Part shown: piece by piece, positions 34,929-48,668 of the stretch
Numbering within the stretch: position 1 is the stretch's first letter
Layout of the letters: each line of letters starts with the position of its first letter
From: Prillingera fragicola
Lineage: Eukaryota; Basidiomycota; Tremellomycetes; Trichosporonales; Trichosporonaceae
Length of the DNA: 64,000 bases
Reading direction: 5' to 3'
Assembly (NCBI GenBank): GCA_002335605.1
Contig: BEDY01000013.1
Location: forward strand, 351,901 to 415,900
Program-made: the position numbers and the translations under genes
Notes under the pieces: model-generated
Seen by the model: only the letters and a program-made list of their open reading frames with translations
Told to the model about the DNA's origin: nothing
Database searches by the model: none

Positions 34929-37900
34929 TTACGACTCAAAGTCCTCGCTAAACACAGTAACGTGTCCGCGCGCGTCGCCGTGCAGGATAGCTCCGGGGCG
35001 AATGCGGCGGGAGACCAGGTTGCGCACGACAGTGTTGAGCTTTGCCGGTCCACAGGTCGCGACAATGAGGCTTCCCTCTGCCTGGCGAAGTTCCTCTTCG
35101 AGAATCTCGAGCAGCTTTGGCCGTCCGCCGCGTGCGGATTCAGAGAGGATCGAGGTCGCGGCGTAGTCTGCCTCGTCGATCCACAGTGCCGAGGAGAGCG
35201 CCATGCCGCCCTGCTTGTTTTTAGGGTCGAGGGGCTGCGTGTCTTCCAAGAACACCATGGACTGCGTGCGCGACATGACCGACAGGGTGTTTCGGACCGA
35301 GTCGGCATCATCGAATATCATTGACGGCGCGGGCGATATACCTGTGCGAATGCCGCCGCTGCCGGCGTAAGGGTCGTACGCATTGTACATTGACGATGCG
35401 TAGGAGCGGCGACCGTCGGCGCGCCCAAAGTCGGGAGCGAAAGAGGTTGGGCGTTCTGATGAGCTGGAAACTCGGCGGTTCTGACCAACGATTGGCCGCA
35501 GGGAGGCAGCGTCATCGCGGTCGTCCAAAAGAGGGAGTGCGGCGCCTGATGGCGACGGTGAGATGATACCAGGGTGGCCAAACGATGAACGGCGGTCCGA
35601 GCTGACACCCAGGTTGCCCAACGACGAGCTCCGGTTCGAGATGACACCAGGGTGGGTGAACGATGGCCGCCGGGGGTCCGGGCTGGCCATCCCAGGCGGG
35701 TACTGTCCGCTGGCAGGACGGGGGATCGGGCTGTGGTCACCCTGCGACAGTCCCTCGTACCGTGACGCCCTACCCTGCTGGCGACGCGTCTTTGCACGAC
35801 GCAGCTTGCCCTGCTTTTGAACCTGGCGCGAAAAGTCATTGTCGGCGCCATCGGCAGCGTCCTCTTCGTCCTCGTAGTTTGTCAGGTCGAGCATGTCGGC
35901 GTCCACGGCCTCCATCTCCTGTGCGGTGCCGTCCTCCTCGTTTGGCCTGGGGCTGTCGCGACTCATCATCGACACCATACTGTCGGTCGATGAGGAGCGG
36001 GTCATGCCGCGCGAGTAGCCAGGGCGGGGTGGCAACAACTCGCCGTTTTCGTCTTGGTCATAGTTGTTCTCGTAGCTCTTTGGCGGAGCGGCAGCAGTCA
36101 CGTAAATGTCAATCTGGAGTTGCTCGGGCGACACCATATTCTTGGCGCGGCACAGCGCCGACGCCGCCCATGCTAGCTCGGCATACTCGCGTGCAACCCA
36201 GCAGAAACGCGCACGGCGAGTCTTGCTCTTAAAGTAGCCGCCAGCCATGAGCTTGCACACATGGTCGCAAATGGCCAGACCAAACGATACGCCCGAGCCA
36301 CCGCAGATGATAAGAACTGTCGAAAACTCTTGCCAGCGGATACGCGCAGACGATCCGTGCGGGCCATCGACCTGGGCCCGAATGTAGATGGGGGCGGCCT
36401 TGGGCAGAGCCACATTCTTGTCAATGTTGGCCATCGACTGCTCGGAACGTTGACGGATGAGGTTGTAGAGCTTGAGAGTCAAGCCCTTACGTGCCTTGAC
36501 GAGCAGCACCATTTCCGAGGGGTCGCTGTTGCAGATGGTAAACGGGTGAGCTTGGAGACGCGAGAGGTCGGGCAAGGTCAGCTGGACACCTTGGCCGGCG
36601 GCCCACTTCATCGGACGCGGGGTACGGATCGTGAGACGGACCATGCGCGAAGGAAGGAGCTGAGCATGGGCGTAACCGGCGGGTATAGGAACGGGTTCTG
36701 AAGGCATGGCCCTGTTGGTGCCAGTGCCAGGCATCGCATTGGCAGACTGCGTCGAGGTGATGGATGCCGCAGACACCGAGCGGCGACCCATGTGTGACCG
36801 GCGTGTGTCCTGCCCCAGAGTGTTCTGGGGTGGGTACAACGGAGTGTTTGGGTCGCTGAGCGGAAGGAATGCACTCGACTCGTAGCCCTGGTCGCGACGC
36901 TGGTCGAATGCTCCAGCCTGCTGAACCTCGCCGTGACTGCTGTAGTCAGTCTGGCGGTACGGGCTGTCCTGTTGCGGAGGCGTCTCGGTGCCAGGGTTTC
37001 CATAACCAGGAACCATCTTATCTGTAAAGTCTTCGAGGGCCATTTCGTCGGTAGCGAGACCGGCGTAGCGTTGCTTCTCGTTGATGCCCGCCTGGGCCTT
37101 GGACTTGCCGGTGTTGATACGCGTGAAACGGATAAAGCGCACAAGACGGTCGCCGGCCCAGAGTGCAAGGGCGAGGGCCATCCACCAAAAGATGGGCGGG
37201 TGGTGCAGAATGGCCGTAACCAGGAGCAAAATGCCGAGCACGACGTGGGCATTGTAAAACACTTCGTACTGGTGCTTGCGCATGGGCCGGAGCGACATGA
37301 CCATCATCAAACAAAGGACGCCGTACGACACGCAGCCAAAGACGAAGCGCTGGCTGGCAAAGATGCCCATCCACATGACACGGCCGTCGTACGCCGACTT
37401 GTCCTTGAACAGCTGAGCGGTCCAGAGAGCGACATGTGCGGTGATCATGCCAAAGATGAGCCATCCAAGGGCGCGGTGGAAGATGGCGAGCTTGTCTGCG
37501 TACAGATGGGTAAACCACTTGAAGCCAAAGATTCCAAAAGGAACTGCCTTGCTAGCCAGGAGCACGGCAAGGGGCAACAGGGCAACTCCCATGAACCCAA
37601 ATCGACTGCCAGTGGTCCAAAGAGCCTTGGAAACGTTGTACTTTGGGATTGACGAGAGGTCAAACAACCAGCGCTTTCTGAACTGGAATGTGCCACTGTT
37701 GGGCGAGATAAAGTCGTCGCCGAGGACACAGAGCAGAATCACGACTGCAGTAACAATAAGCATGATGAGGAGCACGCTGTTGCTCGGCAGAGCGCGTGAC
37801 CGGCGGCTCTTTTTGGGCCCAACGGTATGTCGCCGCATCCCCCACTTGTTGTAACCAGCTCCGAGGGATCCGCCAGACAAGCGTAGGTGGTGCGCAATGG

Positions 37901-38321
37901 CGTACGCAATGGCAATGAGCGCCATGATCATCCACAAAATGTAGGCGTAGCGGTACGACTGCAGGCTGGATAAAGTCAGCGAGAGTGCCACGGTCTGCAC
38001 ATACCTCATCATGTGTGACTGGAGATATGCTGTTGCATATGCACCTGGCGAGTTGACACCGGTAACCTGGACCTGTGGATCGGGCTGGTTGTTAGTAATG
38101 GGTGCTGTCCCCCGTTGTTCTTACATTTCCCGTTGCACCAGCTGGAGGAAGCGAGTCAGCATGTTGTGGCCGAGAACGCGTGGCAACATGAGCTGCTCAC
38201 CAGTGGGGCTATTTGTGACGGTGGCAAAGGGCACCTGGGCGTTGGCGTACTGGAATGGAGGACGGTACGCGCCCGACGGGGCCTGGGATGCTGTTGCGGC
38301 GCCAGCAACAGAGGTCGGCAT
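34929..38321 (-). CDS. ferric-chelate reductase (NOX/FRE family)
   Basis: The start is ATG 38321 (MPTSVAGAATASQAP). The first intron follows LVQRE. The second is a 39-nt in-frame intron (38004-37966) within MMRYVQ.... The membrane part has about seven helices with paired haem-ligand histidines in FHRALGWLIFGMITAHVALW and FYNAHVVLGILLLV. An FAD-binding motif (HPFTICNSD), a GPHGSS loop and the NADPH site (CGGSGVSFGL, ATCGPAKLN) follow. The enzyme moves electrons from NADPH across the plasma membrane to reduce Fe(III) or Cu(II) for uptake. Two disordered insertions stand out: ~120 residues between membrane and FAD domains, and ~280 residues inside the NADPH domain, rich in serine, arginine and short SFxHPGxIS repeats. 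Confidence 0.92.
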
Positions 38322-39555
38322 TGTGGATTAGATTGTGGTCATGGAACAAGAGGAAGAGGTGAAAGCAACAAGGCGGCAGTGGGATGTATGTATGTACTAC
38401 CGTGGGCACAAGCAGAGGCGGTGAGTTGAGATCTTCCTTCTGGGCGCGCCTGGCTGGCTCAGGGTCCACCCAAAAAAAAGAGCCATTAGAATCTGATTAG
38501 GAAAATGGGTATTAGCGGAGACAAAAACACGGGCATGGTTAAGGAATGAGGGCTAATGGCCGCATTTGAAACACGTCCACAGTGTACGCCTCCGACACGG
38601 GAACCCTGAACTGACACTGCCCAACGGAGACTTTGGTGGCTCGTAGGCAGTGCAGGATGCCGCACTGCATACATCTTGCACCTATGCTCGCTGCAAAGCA
38701 CTGCCCCGGAGACGCCATGCATTTCGCTATACAGCACGACGACACCAGTAGCACGCACCAGTTCTCTTGTGTTGCAGACAGTCTACTCAAACGTATATAC
38801 TCGCCCTTTACTACTGTACATGGGTGTGGCCGGAATGTGCACTCGACACGCGCTTGGGCATGGAGCACGACCGCCACATGCCCACTGGTTGCCCGAGACG
38901 AGACTGCCGCGGTCAGATACAGCTCCGTAATCCTGACAGCGCCAAAGGGTGGCCGGCCTCTGCGGGCATGCGGGCTTGAATCACCCTGGGTGCCCGTGAG
39001 CCCGTGTCTGCGCCTCCCAGCAGGTGAGCGCCGGCCGTGATCCTTGGGTGAATTGGATTTGGAAAGCAGCCGAGATCCATGTTGGAGGTTGGAGGTAGCT
39101 TGTCGCGTGTCCTAACAGAAGTGTACACAACATATGCCAGATGCCAGACGATGGGTGGGTGGGCATCGTTCCGTAGATCACTTCCCTGTACACATTGCGC
39201 CACTCGACGCCGCCCACAGACTCCGTGTCATGCGCCACCGTTGCCTCGTGCATCGGGCTAGGCATATGCTCAGCAACTGTCCTGCGGTGCAGATCAGCAA
39301 CGTCCTCTGGCTCGCAGTCGTGATAGGCAAGCAAGCACAACCTCCTCCGGCGTGGTCGATGCTCAAATGCTCTTCTCGTCACCATAACGCAACATTGAGA
39401 TTACGGAATGGTTCCGACGCGTCGCACCTTTCAGCGCAGGAGTTCAGGCAGAATCTCGCGTGGCTTTCTTTAACCCATCCCCCCATTTACAGCACACTAT
39501 TCATGACGTCGAGTGCATGCTATGTGCTGCTCAACATTTCCATTGCCCAAAGCTC
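38322..39555. promoter_or_regulatory. divergent intergenic region of 1.2 kb
   Basis: This separates the ferric reductase (leftward) from the PLP-binding protein gene (rightward). No gene is supported. A TATA-poor, C-rich leader precedes 39556. No specific iron-response site was picked out with confidence. Confidence 0.35.
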
Positions 39556-40571
<1,016 letters not shown>

Positions 40572-40712
40572 CGCGCGAAACGAGTTAGAGTTGACACCGT
40601 AGAAACAGGGCATGCAGATCGCATACAGTAATATGGTATACAGTGTTGTAGACTTTTTGCTGAAGTGTGACTCTTTCCATCTCCCTCGTCGGCACGACGC
40701 GGGCATGGCAGT

Positions 40713-43700
40713 CTAACGGAAAGGGAACCCGCCCTGGGCCTCGCCCGGCCCGACCTTCATCCAAAAATCGCTAAAATCAAGCCCAGCCAAAGGATTCCCA
40801 GCCCCGACCATCTCCTCCGCCCCACCACCCACGCCGGCAGAGTTGCCGTTCATGTTGGAGTTTGGCACAAACCAGTCGTCCAAGGTCGCAAACCCGAGAT
40901 TGTTCCCGACGCTCACATCCACGCCCTCGCGCGGGTGGAGGTTGCCGAGGTCGCTCAGCGGCTGCTGGTGCGGCGGCGCGACGTACAGCCCGGGCGTACC
41001 GCTGCCCCCGGCCTGGGGCTGGGCTGGCGCCGCGCTCCCGCCGGGCGTCGAGTAGGTGAAGGAGAACGGCGCGTTTTGGGTCAGAGGAGGTGGGGGGAAG
41101 GACCACGGGTCGACCGAGGCGTCCAGCCAGGGCACGGGCTGGTTGTCCATCGGGGCTGCGCCCGGGTGCGAGATGCTGGCCCGGTGGGGGCGGCCGGGGG
41201 TGGGTGCGAGGCCGGCGGGGGCGGTGTAGTCTTGGTGTTCGTCGCTGCCGGGGAGGGGAACCGTGTCGCCGCCCGTGGGCGAGTTGGCTGAAGTCGCCAT
41301 GCCGGCGAGCTTGGCGCGGAGGGCCTGGAGCTGCCGGCCATAGCGGACAGCCGGGTGGTCGTCGTCGTCGGACGCCGATTCGAGGCACTCGCACAGCCGG
41401 TCAATCAGTTTGTGCACCCTAGGTGCGTAAGCGTCAACCCAATTTCGACATAACACTACTCACGCAGGATGGTCAGCCCTCAGCATCGCGCCAGAGTACA
41501 GCGCCTTGAGGAGCACGATTGCTGCGTACGTAAACCACAGCAAAAACCGGTTGGGGAGGTACGGCAGCGCTCCACCGGGGTAGAACGAGTCTACACAAAT
41601 ATGCAGCAGCTGTCGCGCCGCATCGATGGACTGGAAAATGTATCGCGCATCGGGGGACGCCGCCGCGCCGCGCGGGAAGAGCGAGAGCGGTGGACGGGGC
41701 GCGTCAGTCGACAGCTCGCGATACTCTTCCTCGGCGCGCATGGCCGAGCGCTCGACGTGTGCTTGAAAGCTGAAAGCGCAAATATACAGCTGGGTGTAGT
41801 AGAACATGGCCCACATGGCATCCGTGAGAGGAAACGTCTTCCACTTTTTGTCTCGCCAGAGGATTTTAAACCCGTCAAGAGACCGCGCGAGTTCGTCAAT
41901 GTATTTAAAGTACTCGCCATACACCACGAGCGAGCGTGTACGCGCTGCATTCGGGTAGAGCACGTCGTGCGCGTTGGACATGAGCTGGGTGAGCTCGAGA
42001 TAGGTCTGGACCAGCGACGCATAGTCTTCCTGCTCCAGCGCGGGGTGGTCCGGTGACGGTGACGTTGACGGCTTAATCTCGCGCAGGAAGGGATAGTTGT
42101 TGGGTGCGCACGCAGGACCAGTCTGCGCTGACGCGGAGAATCCCTGAAAGCAGAGGTTGGGACCACGCGACCAGAAAGCCTTGCCCAGACGCAACGAGAC
42201 GTGCCGGTCAAAGAGGTAGCAATACGTCCACACCAGGCGGCCACGCTCCGTGTCGTACGTCCTGTCCACTTCTCCGATAACCTTGAGCGCGAGCTTGTCC
42301 AGGCCCAACCCATAAGCGCACCGGATCGCCATGCCAATGAGAGCCCATGCCTGCCGATTCTCAGCCCCATGCACCTCGTCGCCAAAGCCCTGCGCGTGGC
42401 CTGGATCAGGACCAGAGGAACGTGGGGGGTCACGCGGCAGCCACTCTGCGAGCAGGAGCAGTGCCTCGACCAAACCCACAGTCGGCGGTGCACCTAGACA
42501 TGTAATGTCGCTAATCCACGTCCGCATCACCTCCCACGCGCGCTCGTGCACTAGCCCCATGCCAGGCGCCTTGTCGTGTCGCGAGGCGATAATGACCATG
42601 GCAGTGACGAGATAGCGTTCCGAGCGCGCAAGGTCGGCTAGCGTCTCGGGTGAGTTGGGAATGAGCGCCGCGGGCACCATGGGGAAGATGTGGTGATAGT
42701 ACCGGAAAAAGGCGGCAACGAGCGTCGACACTTGCTCCTCGTCGACGATTCCTAGACGCACGAGGGCAAACTCATCAATGGTCGCAGGTTTCTCTGAGCG
42801 CCGACTCGGCAGCGCGCGCGAGTTCGCCCTCGCCCCCTTGCCCTGGTTGCCGTTGGGCGACTTGCTGCCATCACTGTTTGGCCTGTTGCCACTCGCGAGC
42901 GCAAGAATGTTGAGGGCGTCGCTTTCGTTCTGCATGTCGGCCACGACAATACTAGACGCATCGGTGGTGTGCGTCGGTTGTGGGAGATGGAGGCGGCGGC
43001 GCTTCGTATCAGGCGTCTTTGTAGGGGCGCCACGGTCTGATGAGCCCCCAGTAGGGCGGTCATGGCGCTCCCCGGCGGCGCTGCCAGAGCCACCAGTAGC
43101 TGGGCCGGAGAGGTATGTTTGGGTCGCTACTGGTGATGGATCAGCTGCACTGTCGCTTGCTCCAGCGCTGGATGCCGAGGGGTGGTTGAACAGGTAGTCG
43201 GCTTTGGGGGACGGGTTGAGAACGTCTACGTGGGTTGGGTAGCTAGTCGGAGCGGGGCGTGACCCAGACTGCGAGCGGCCGTGGCTGCTGGGACGGGGCA
43301 TGCTCGCACCGGGGCCGTACAGGCTGGCGGCGTGGCCGGAAAATGCCGATTCTGAGGGCTGCTGGGACTGGTCGTCGCGCCGCCGCTTGGCATTGTTGCC
43401 TCCGCGGCGAGATGGCGCAAAGACACATTCACGAGATTCGCGACGGCAGCGTGAGCATGGTGGCGAGGATGGTGCGTCTATGTCGCCCTGGAGAAGTTAG
43501 CATATGTGTAAGAGAGGAGGTCTGGTCAAGATCTGCCAGTGCAAAGCACTGCGCATGCGCATCGAGAAGCGTGGACGCTGCGGGCGAGGCACACATAAAC
43601 TCGATGGCCAGAGAGACTGCTAGGCATAACGACAAAGGCGAGTGCATGGTGAACCCGCAGCAGCGCAGCTTCATACCCTCCTGCAGCAACGGTCGCGCAA

Positions 43701-44076
43701 CGACCAAACTCACCAGATCACACTTTGCCTTTCGACTACGGCAATGCAAGCTGCTCAGTCAGCACCATCGTCCGCCGACAAGGCTCTCCTCATCATCCCG
43801 CAGCAGCCTCGCAGCGCACCACACGACTCGCACACACACACCCCACGATGGACACATGCAAGCATGTCCAAGCAAGTGCAATGTTGCAAGCCAGCCAGCG
43901 AGCGTGCGTGACAACTGCCGCCGGCTGCGTTTCATGACTCACCAAGCCCTGTATCCACGCTTTGCCTTTTCTTTCCCACCATCGTCCTGCCCGCCCTGGC
44001 CCGGATGCATGGGTGGGGCACCGCCGCCGAGCGCGTGCGCCGAAGGATCGTGATGGAGTTGGGACGGGTGCTGCAT
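40713..44076 (-). CDS. Zn2Cys6 transcription factor with fungal regulatory domain
   Basis: The binuclear zinc cluster is split over three exons. AKRGYRAC ends one. LHCRSRKAKCDL is an isolated ~50-nt exon near 43,755-43,710. GDIDAPSSPPCSRCRRESRECVF follows. The spliced cluster has all six cysteines and ends in APSRRGG, as in the Aro80-like group (a weak resemblance only). A serine/proline-rich linker and a fungal-specific regulatory domain follow (YHHIFPMVPAALIP, WVYCYLFDRHVSLRLGKAFW type motifs). The C-tail is proline/glycine-rich with DDWF, possibly an activation region. The last intron falls after ADHPA, at about 41460-41417. The frame extends upstream of ATG 44076 to about 44250 without another ATG, so either 44076 is the start or a 5' exon is missing. 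Confidence 0.85.
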
Positions 44077-44509
44077 TGCCGCCTCGGGTTGGTGGTGACG
44101 AGTTGCAAGAGTAATGTGTGTAGGGAAAGGGGTGTTGAGAAGTTGGGTTTCGATATCCGGTATCAGCGGCCGTGGGGGTGGTGGTGGTAGGGTGTCTGTC
44201 GCCTGCACCAGAGCCACCGGGACCGTGTCTGCCGAGTGATGGGAGGGGGCAACGGTCTAAGGTTTGTACGAGGGAGTGAGAGCGAATGCAGCAAAGGCTG
44301 CTGGTGGCTTCCGGACACTCGGAGGCCGGTCACTAGCTCTTGGCTGCAGCATCATTCTCACCAGCCCCGCGGCGGAGGCCAAATGCTTCCGGCACGCAGC
44401 ATCCATGGCCGAGTAAGCGTCCACAACAACGACAACACAGTCCCAGCAGCAGTGCATGCAGGTAAAGAGCAGTACAAGAGCCTACACCGGTGTCTCAGCA
44501 AGTCACCCT

Positions 44510-47500
44510 CTACATGATCACACAATCCTCGCGCACCGACAGCGCGTACATGGCCTGGATGGTCAGCAAAGCTCACACGCTGCCAGAAGTCAACGACACT
44601 CACCTTGTCGACCGTTTTCTCAATCTTCTTCCAATCGGCCCTACGCTGGATAAACTCGTAAATGCTGCAACATGTCAGCTGGGAAGTGGGAATGACGCAG
44701 CAGCAAAGACAACGGTTTGGGGCAGGAGCAAACAGGAAAGCACTTGGAGAAGCGGAACTGTGGACCGGAATAACGGAGATTGCCGACGATCACGCGCCAC
44801 AGCTCGCATCGAGCGCAGCAGCCGAGGTTTGGCCTGCCACCACTCCAAGTGCCGACGCCATCAGGAGGCATTCCGTCACAGCTTAGCCCCGTAATGGCAA
44901 TACGCAGTGGAGGCATTCCAATGCGTGGACCTCGTCCAATGGATGAAGAGTGTACACTGGCACGGTCCACCACCTCCACCATGCTCCAGGAACCTCCACA
45001 CTGTGCACAGGGCCCTCCACAAACTCAACATTCAGGCTCCAATGACTCACTCTTCAGGCGTAAACGTCCCTCCATAGCGGGTAACGTCACGGACAATCTG
45101 CGCGAGATCCTTGGCGTCTTCGACAATAAACACATGCCCAAGCAGCTTGAGATTTCCAAAGTCCTCGGTAATGCGCTGCTGTTTCAAGCTCGCCACAAAC
45201 GCGTGATACGCGTTCAAGTCGGCAATAATCTGGAACCCGCCCTCGAGCGAGATTATCTGGCGTTTCAGATGGCGCTGCAGAATTCCTTGCAGGCGGATAC
45301 CGACTTCCTGGTAGAAGACTTCGAGCACCTCCTTGGACGTACTGCCCTTGAGGAGGTTGCAGTGGGTCTCGAGACAGGCGACGGCCTCGCGGCATCCGAG
45401 CGTTGCGCCGAGCTCCATCGGCGCTCCTGGCTCGGGGTAGTACTCGCGCGGCCCAGTCTTGACCTGGATAATGTGCTCGACCTGCACAATTAGCTCTGTC
45501 TGTCACAACGTTCACGACACAAACCTGGTTCATCAACACCTCGATTCCGGCATTCAAACCCGCAGCGACCGCATCGTCGAGCACACCCTCGAACCGCTTC
45601 TTCTCGCGCATGACGGCATTCAAGAAATCAGTCTTGTCGACATACGACGCAACCTCGGTGTCAAAGTACACCTGCACCATGCTCTGAATCGTGTCTCCAA
45701 CGTGCACAAGCTCGAAAAATTGGAGCAGCGGAGCGACTGACGCAGTCTCGGCGTGCTCGGCCGGCTTGTACGTGAGCATTTGCTGGGTTGCGATCTTGAA
45801 TCCAGGCGCAATATGCCTGTCGCCCACCGCCTTGAGGAGCAGAATGAAGATCTCCTCGATGGCCTCGGTGACTTTTGTGCCAGACTTCCCGGGATACTTG
45901 GCAAAAGTCTCAGTACGTTTCAAGCTGTCGCGGTCGCCGTGGATGAGCTCGAGCGCAGTGTCAAGCGACACGAGCAGCTGAAGACGCTCAAAGTTGTCGT
46001 TCCCGTTCGTTGCCGTAGCGGCTATGACGGACGAGCCACCGGAGCCACCGCGCTTGTGCCCAATGATCCCCGCTGCCGCAGTGTTGGGCGTGGCGGTGCC
46101 AGAAGCCGACATGCCGGCCATGGGCGCCCGGAGCGAGTCGACGATGTCCTCGTCGGCGTCGTCGTTCCTCTTTTCGTTCCAGGCATTGTCCTCGCCGTTG
46201 GGTTCGCTAATGACAGGCTTCTCCGCATCGCCATTGGCCTCGGCCTCCTTTTCAATCTCGGCGCCAGGCAGGTCCTCCAGGTCGTCCATCCCGGGCACAT
46301 TGTTGCTGAACACAACCTCGCCATCGACCATCTTGCCGGCAACACCCTTCTTGGCTGGGACCTGGGTCGTACTGGCCCACTTCTGGGGATTCAACATGGA
46401 GAGACCCGCGACTGCGTGTGATCCACCGGCGACAATCGCATTGACACCAAAGTTGACCGTACGCGGCACAATCGTGACAGGAAGGAGGAGCACGTCCTTG
46501 AACCCTGCGAGCACGTTGCGTTTGACCTGGTCAGGGTTTTGCGAGTTGAGGAACTGGGGTGCTTGAGAGTTGCCAGACTTGGCTGCGGCGGCTGCACGCG
46601 CCGCGGCGGCCTTGGTGTTGGTGCCTAGCTGAGCGTCCCAGGCGTTGCAGATGCCGTCGAGCACCACCTTGACCCATTCAGTCTCGTCGTCGAGGTATTC
46701 GTCCATATGCGGCTCAAACATGTAGTAGACGCTGTTTTCAATGAGACTGCGCGGTGTGTCGGTTTGCTTGTCGCCGAGAACCTCCATGGCCACGTCGACA
46801 AGCTTCCACGCCTGCACAAACGAGGCAGCGGTTGCGCGCAGGACGAGGTCCTGTGACATGATGCGGGTCTGCATGATAAGCGTGTTAATGTACTCGCCAA
46901 TAACATCGTTGGAGACGCGCTCGCACAGGCTGTACACCACGCGCGCTCCTGGTGGGAAGATGCGTGCTGCAAGTTCGGCGTCCATGCGGAACGACTCGAG
47001 AACGTGAGACATAAACGCGTCCATAGGCGTAAAGTCGAGCTGCTTGACGATCGCGGTGCCAGATGGATCGGGGACCTTGATAATATTCTCGGTGGCGTCC
47101 CACTTGCCCGTCTCGTAGAAGACTTCTCGCTTCTCCACCCACACTCGTCCACACTCCCACTCGTCTCGTCGGCCACCTCCAGCTTCCCAGACCTTCCAAC
47201 TGGCCTCAGCCGCGATGCGCATCTGGTCCTCGTCCTTCTTGGCGTCGCCGCCCTCGAATGCAACGAGACATGTCGAGTCGAACCGGTCGGCCGCAGATAA
47301 TAATGCCTGGCGCAGAAAGCCCCAGTCGTGCAAAGGCTGTAGCTGTGGGCTCAGGAATTTCAATAATGCCAGCAACAGGTCTCCCTGCTGCGTGAGAGAT
47401 GGGGGAACATTGGTCCGGGGGTCTGGAGAAAAGAGGAGGCCGAGCGAGCTGCTTGGACTTGGGCTGGAGCGCAGCGTGACGCAATGTGGTACGAGTGCGA

Positions 47501-48243
47501 GATGTCGCTTCTTGTACGCCTGATACCACTCTCCGGGCTTGCCAACCTTGGCGGAGGCAGTCTGAACGGGTGGCGGCGCGATCGCAAAGAAGCCTGTCGC
47601 ACGACCGCCATGTGCCGGCCTACTTGGCAGGGGAACCTCGTCAAAGTCCATCAAGCTCTTCTCGGCGGGCTTGGCTGGGGTTGCAAAGTCACCAAACTCG
47701 ACGTCTTCAAACACATCACCCGCCTCCCCAAAGTCTCCAAAGTCGTCGTCGCCACCGCCGATGGACGTCCTTGGCTTGTTGAAGCTCGCCCGGCCCTTGG
47801 CGTCGCGGGCAACACTCGTTCGACGCGTAATGCTCGCGCCCTTAGAGATCTTGGGCGACTTGGACGACTGCGGAGACGTCGACAGTGCCGGCGTTGGCGG
47901 TTCTGGACTTGTTAGCACCTTCCCTCTTGCAAATGTGCCCACCTGGCTCTGGCTTGACACCGAGTACACGACACCGTGCCTCCCACGTTCCCTCCTCACG
48001 GGAAAGCCTTGCGAGAGCACGATTGGCGCGCGCAAAGGCGGGAATGTCGGTGACTGGCAAAAAGCCAATGACGCGGACGAGGATATCTTCTGGCCATCGT
48101 CCGACTCGTGGACCTGCTGGTCGGCGGGTAGATGGTCCTGCCTTTGATGGTTTCAGGACAGAGCCAAAGCTAGAGAGAACTCCTCCGCCCGCGTGTGAGG
48201 GTCCTCCTGGCTTTTGTGGGGCTATTGGTGCCCACTTGTCCAT
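44510..48243 (-). CDS. RCY1: recyclin-1-like F-box protein with Sec10-like domain and CAAX box
   Basis: The start is ATG 48243 (MDKWAPIAPQKPGG). The F-box is EDILVRVIGFLPVTDIPAF.... A 40-nt intron joins VKPEP to EPPTPALS. A phospho-linker with DDDFGDFGEAGDVFEDVEFGDF-like acidic repeats follows, then the long helical exocyst Sec10-like region. After TPEE an intron of 386 nt (45050-44665) leads to DIYEFIQRRADWKK. The last exon is AMYALSVREDCVIM. CVIM is a CAAX prenylation box, known also at the end of yeast Rcy1. Recyclin-1 acts with Skp1 and Rab GTPases in endosome-to-Golgi recycling. The long intron is unusual here. Confidence 0.9.
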
Positions 48244-48668
48244 TGTTTTGCTGTTGCTGTTGGATGAGGTGATGGTGACATGGCAGAAGAGTGCCGCGTC
48301 ACTGGAACAGCCAAGATGACTGGCAGGTGGAGGCACGACCATCATCACCTTAAGCAGTCCCCCCATTTAGTGATATGTGTGATGGGTGGGAATGATGGTG
48401 CACGGGAGGGACACAAGCATATGCATTGCTGAACAGTGTTGCACTTCTCACGACTACAGTACAGTCAGTCTCATACCGCCTGGAAGGGCAACTTGCCATC
48501 AGAGGTTGGTGTCGCATTGTCACAACGGCCAGACGCGTCTCAACATTTACGGCTCTTGCGCGTCACTGTCATCTCCTCATCCATCTTGCCTGTGCCACCA
48601 CGGCCGATTGATTCAGCGACCCTCGACTCGACAGTCCATACAGCTGGGCTGCAGCTCTTGCTGCCATC
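48244..48668. promoter_or_regulatory. divergent promoter region, recyclin / PIP-box gene
   Basis: The 425 bases between two outward-reading genes show no supportable gene. Confidence 0.4.

Noticed and set aside
44077..44217. Upstream extension of the zinc-cluster gene to a GTG at 44217
   Set aside because: No ATG is present in that extension; a GTG start is unlikely in a fungus, so ATG 44076 was used and a missing 5' exon was noted.
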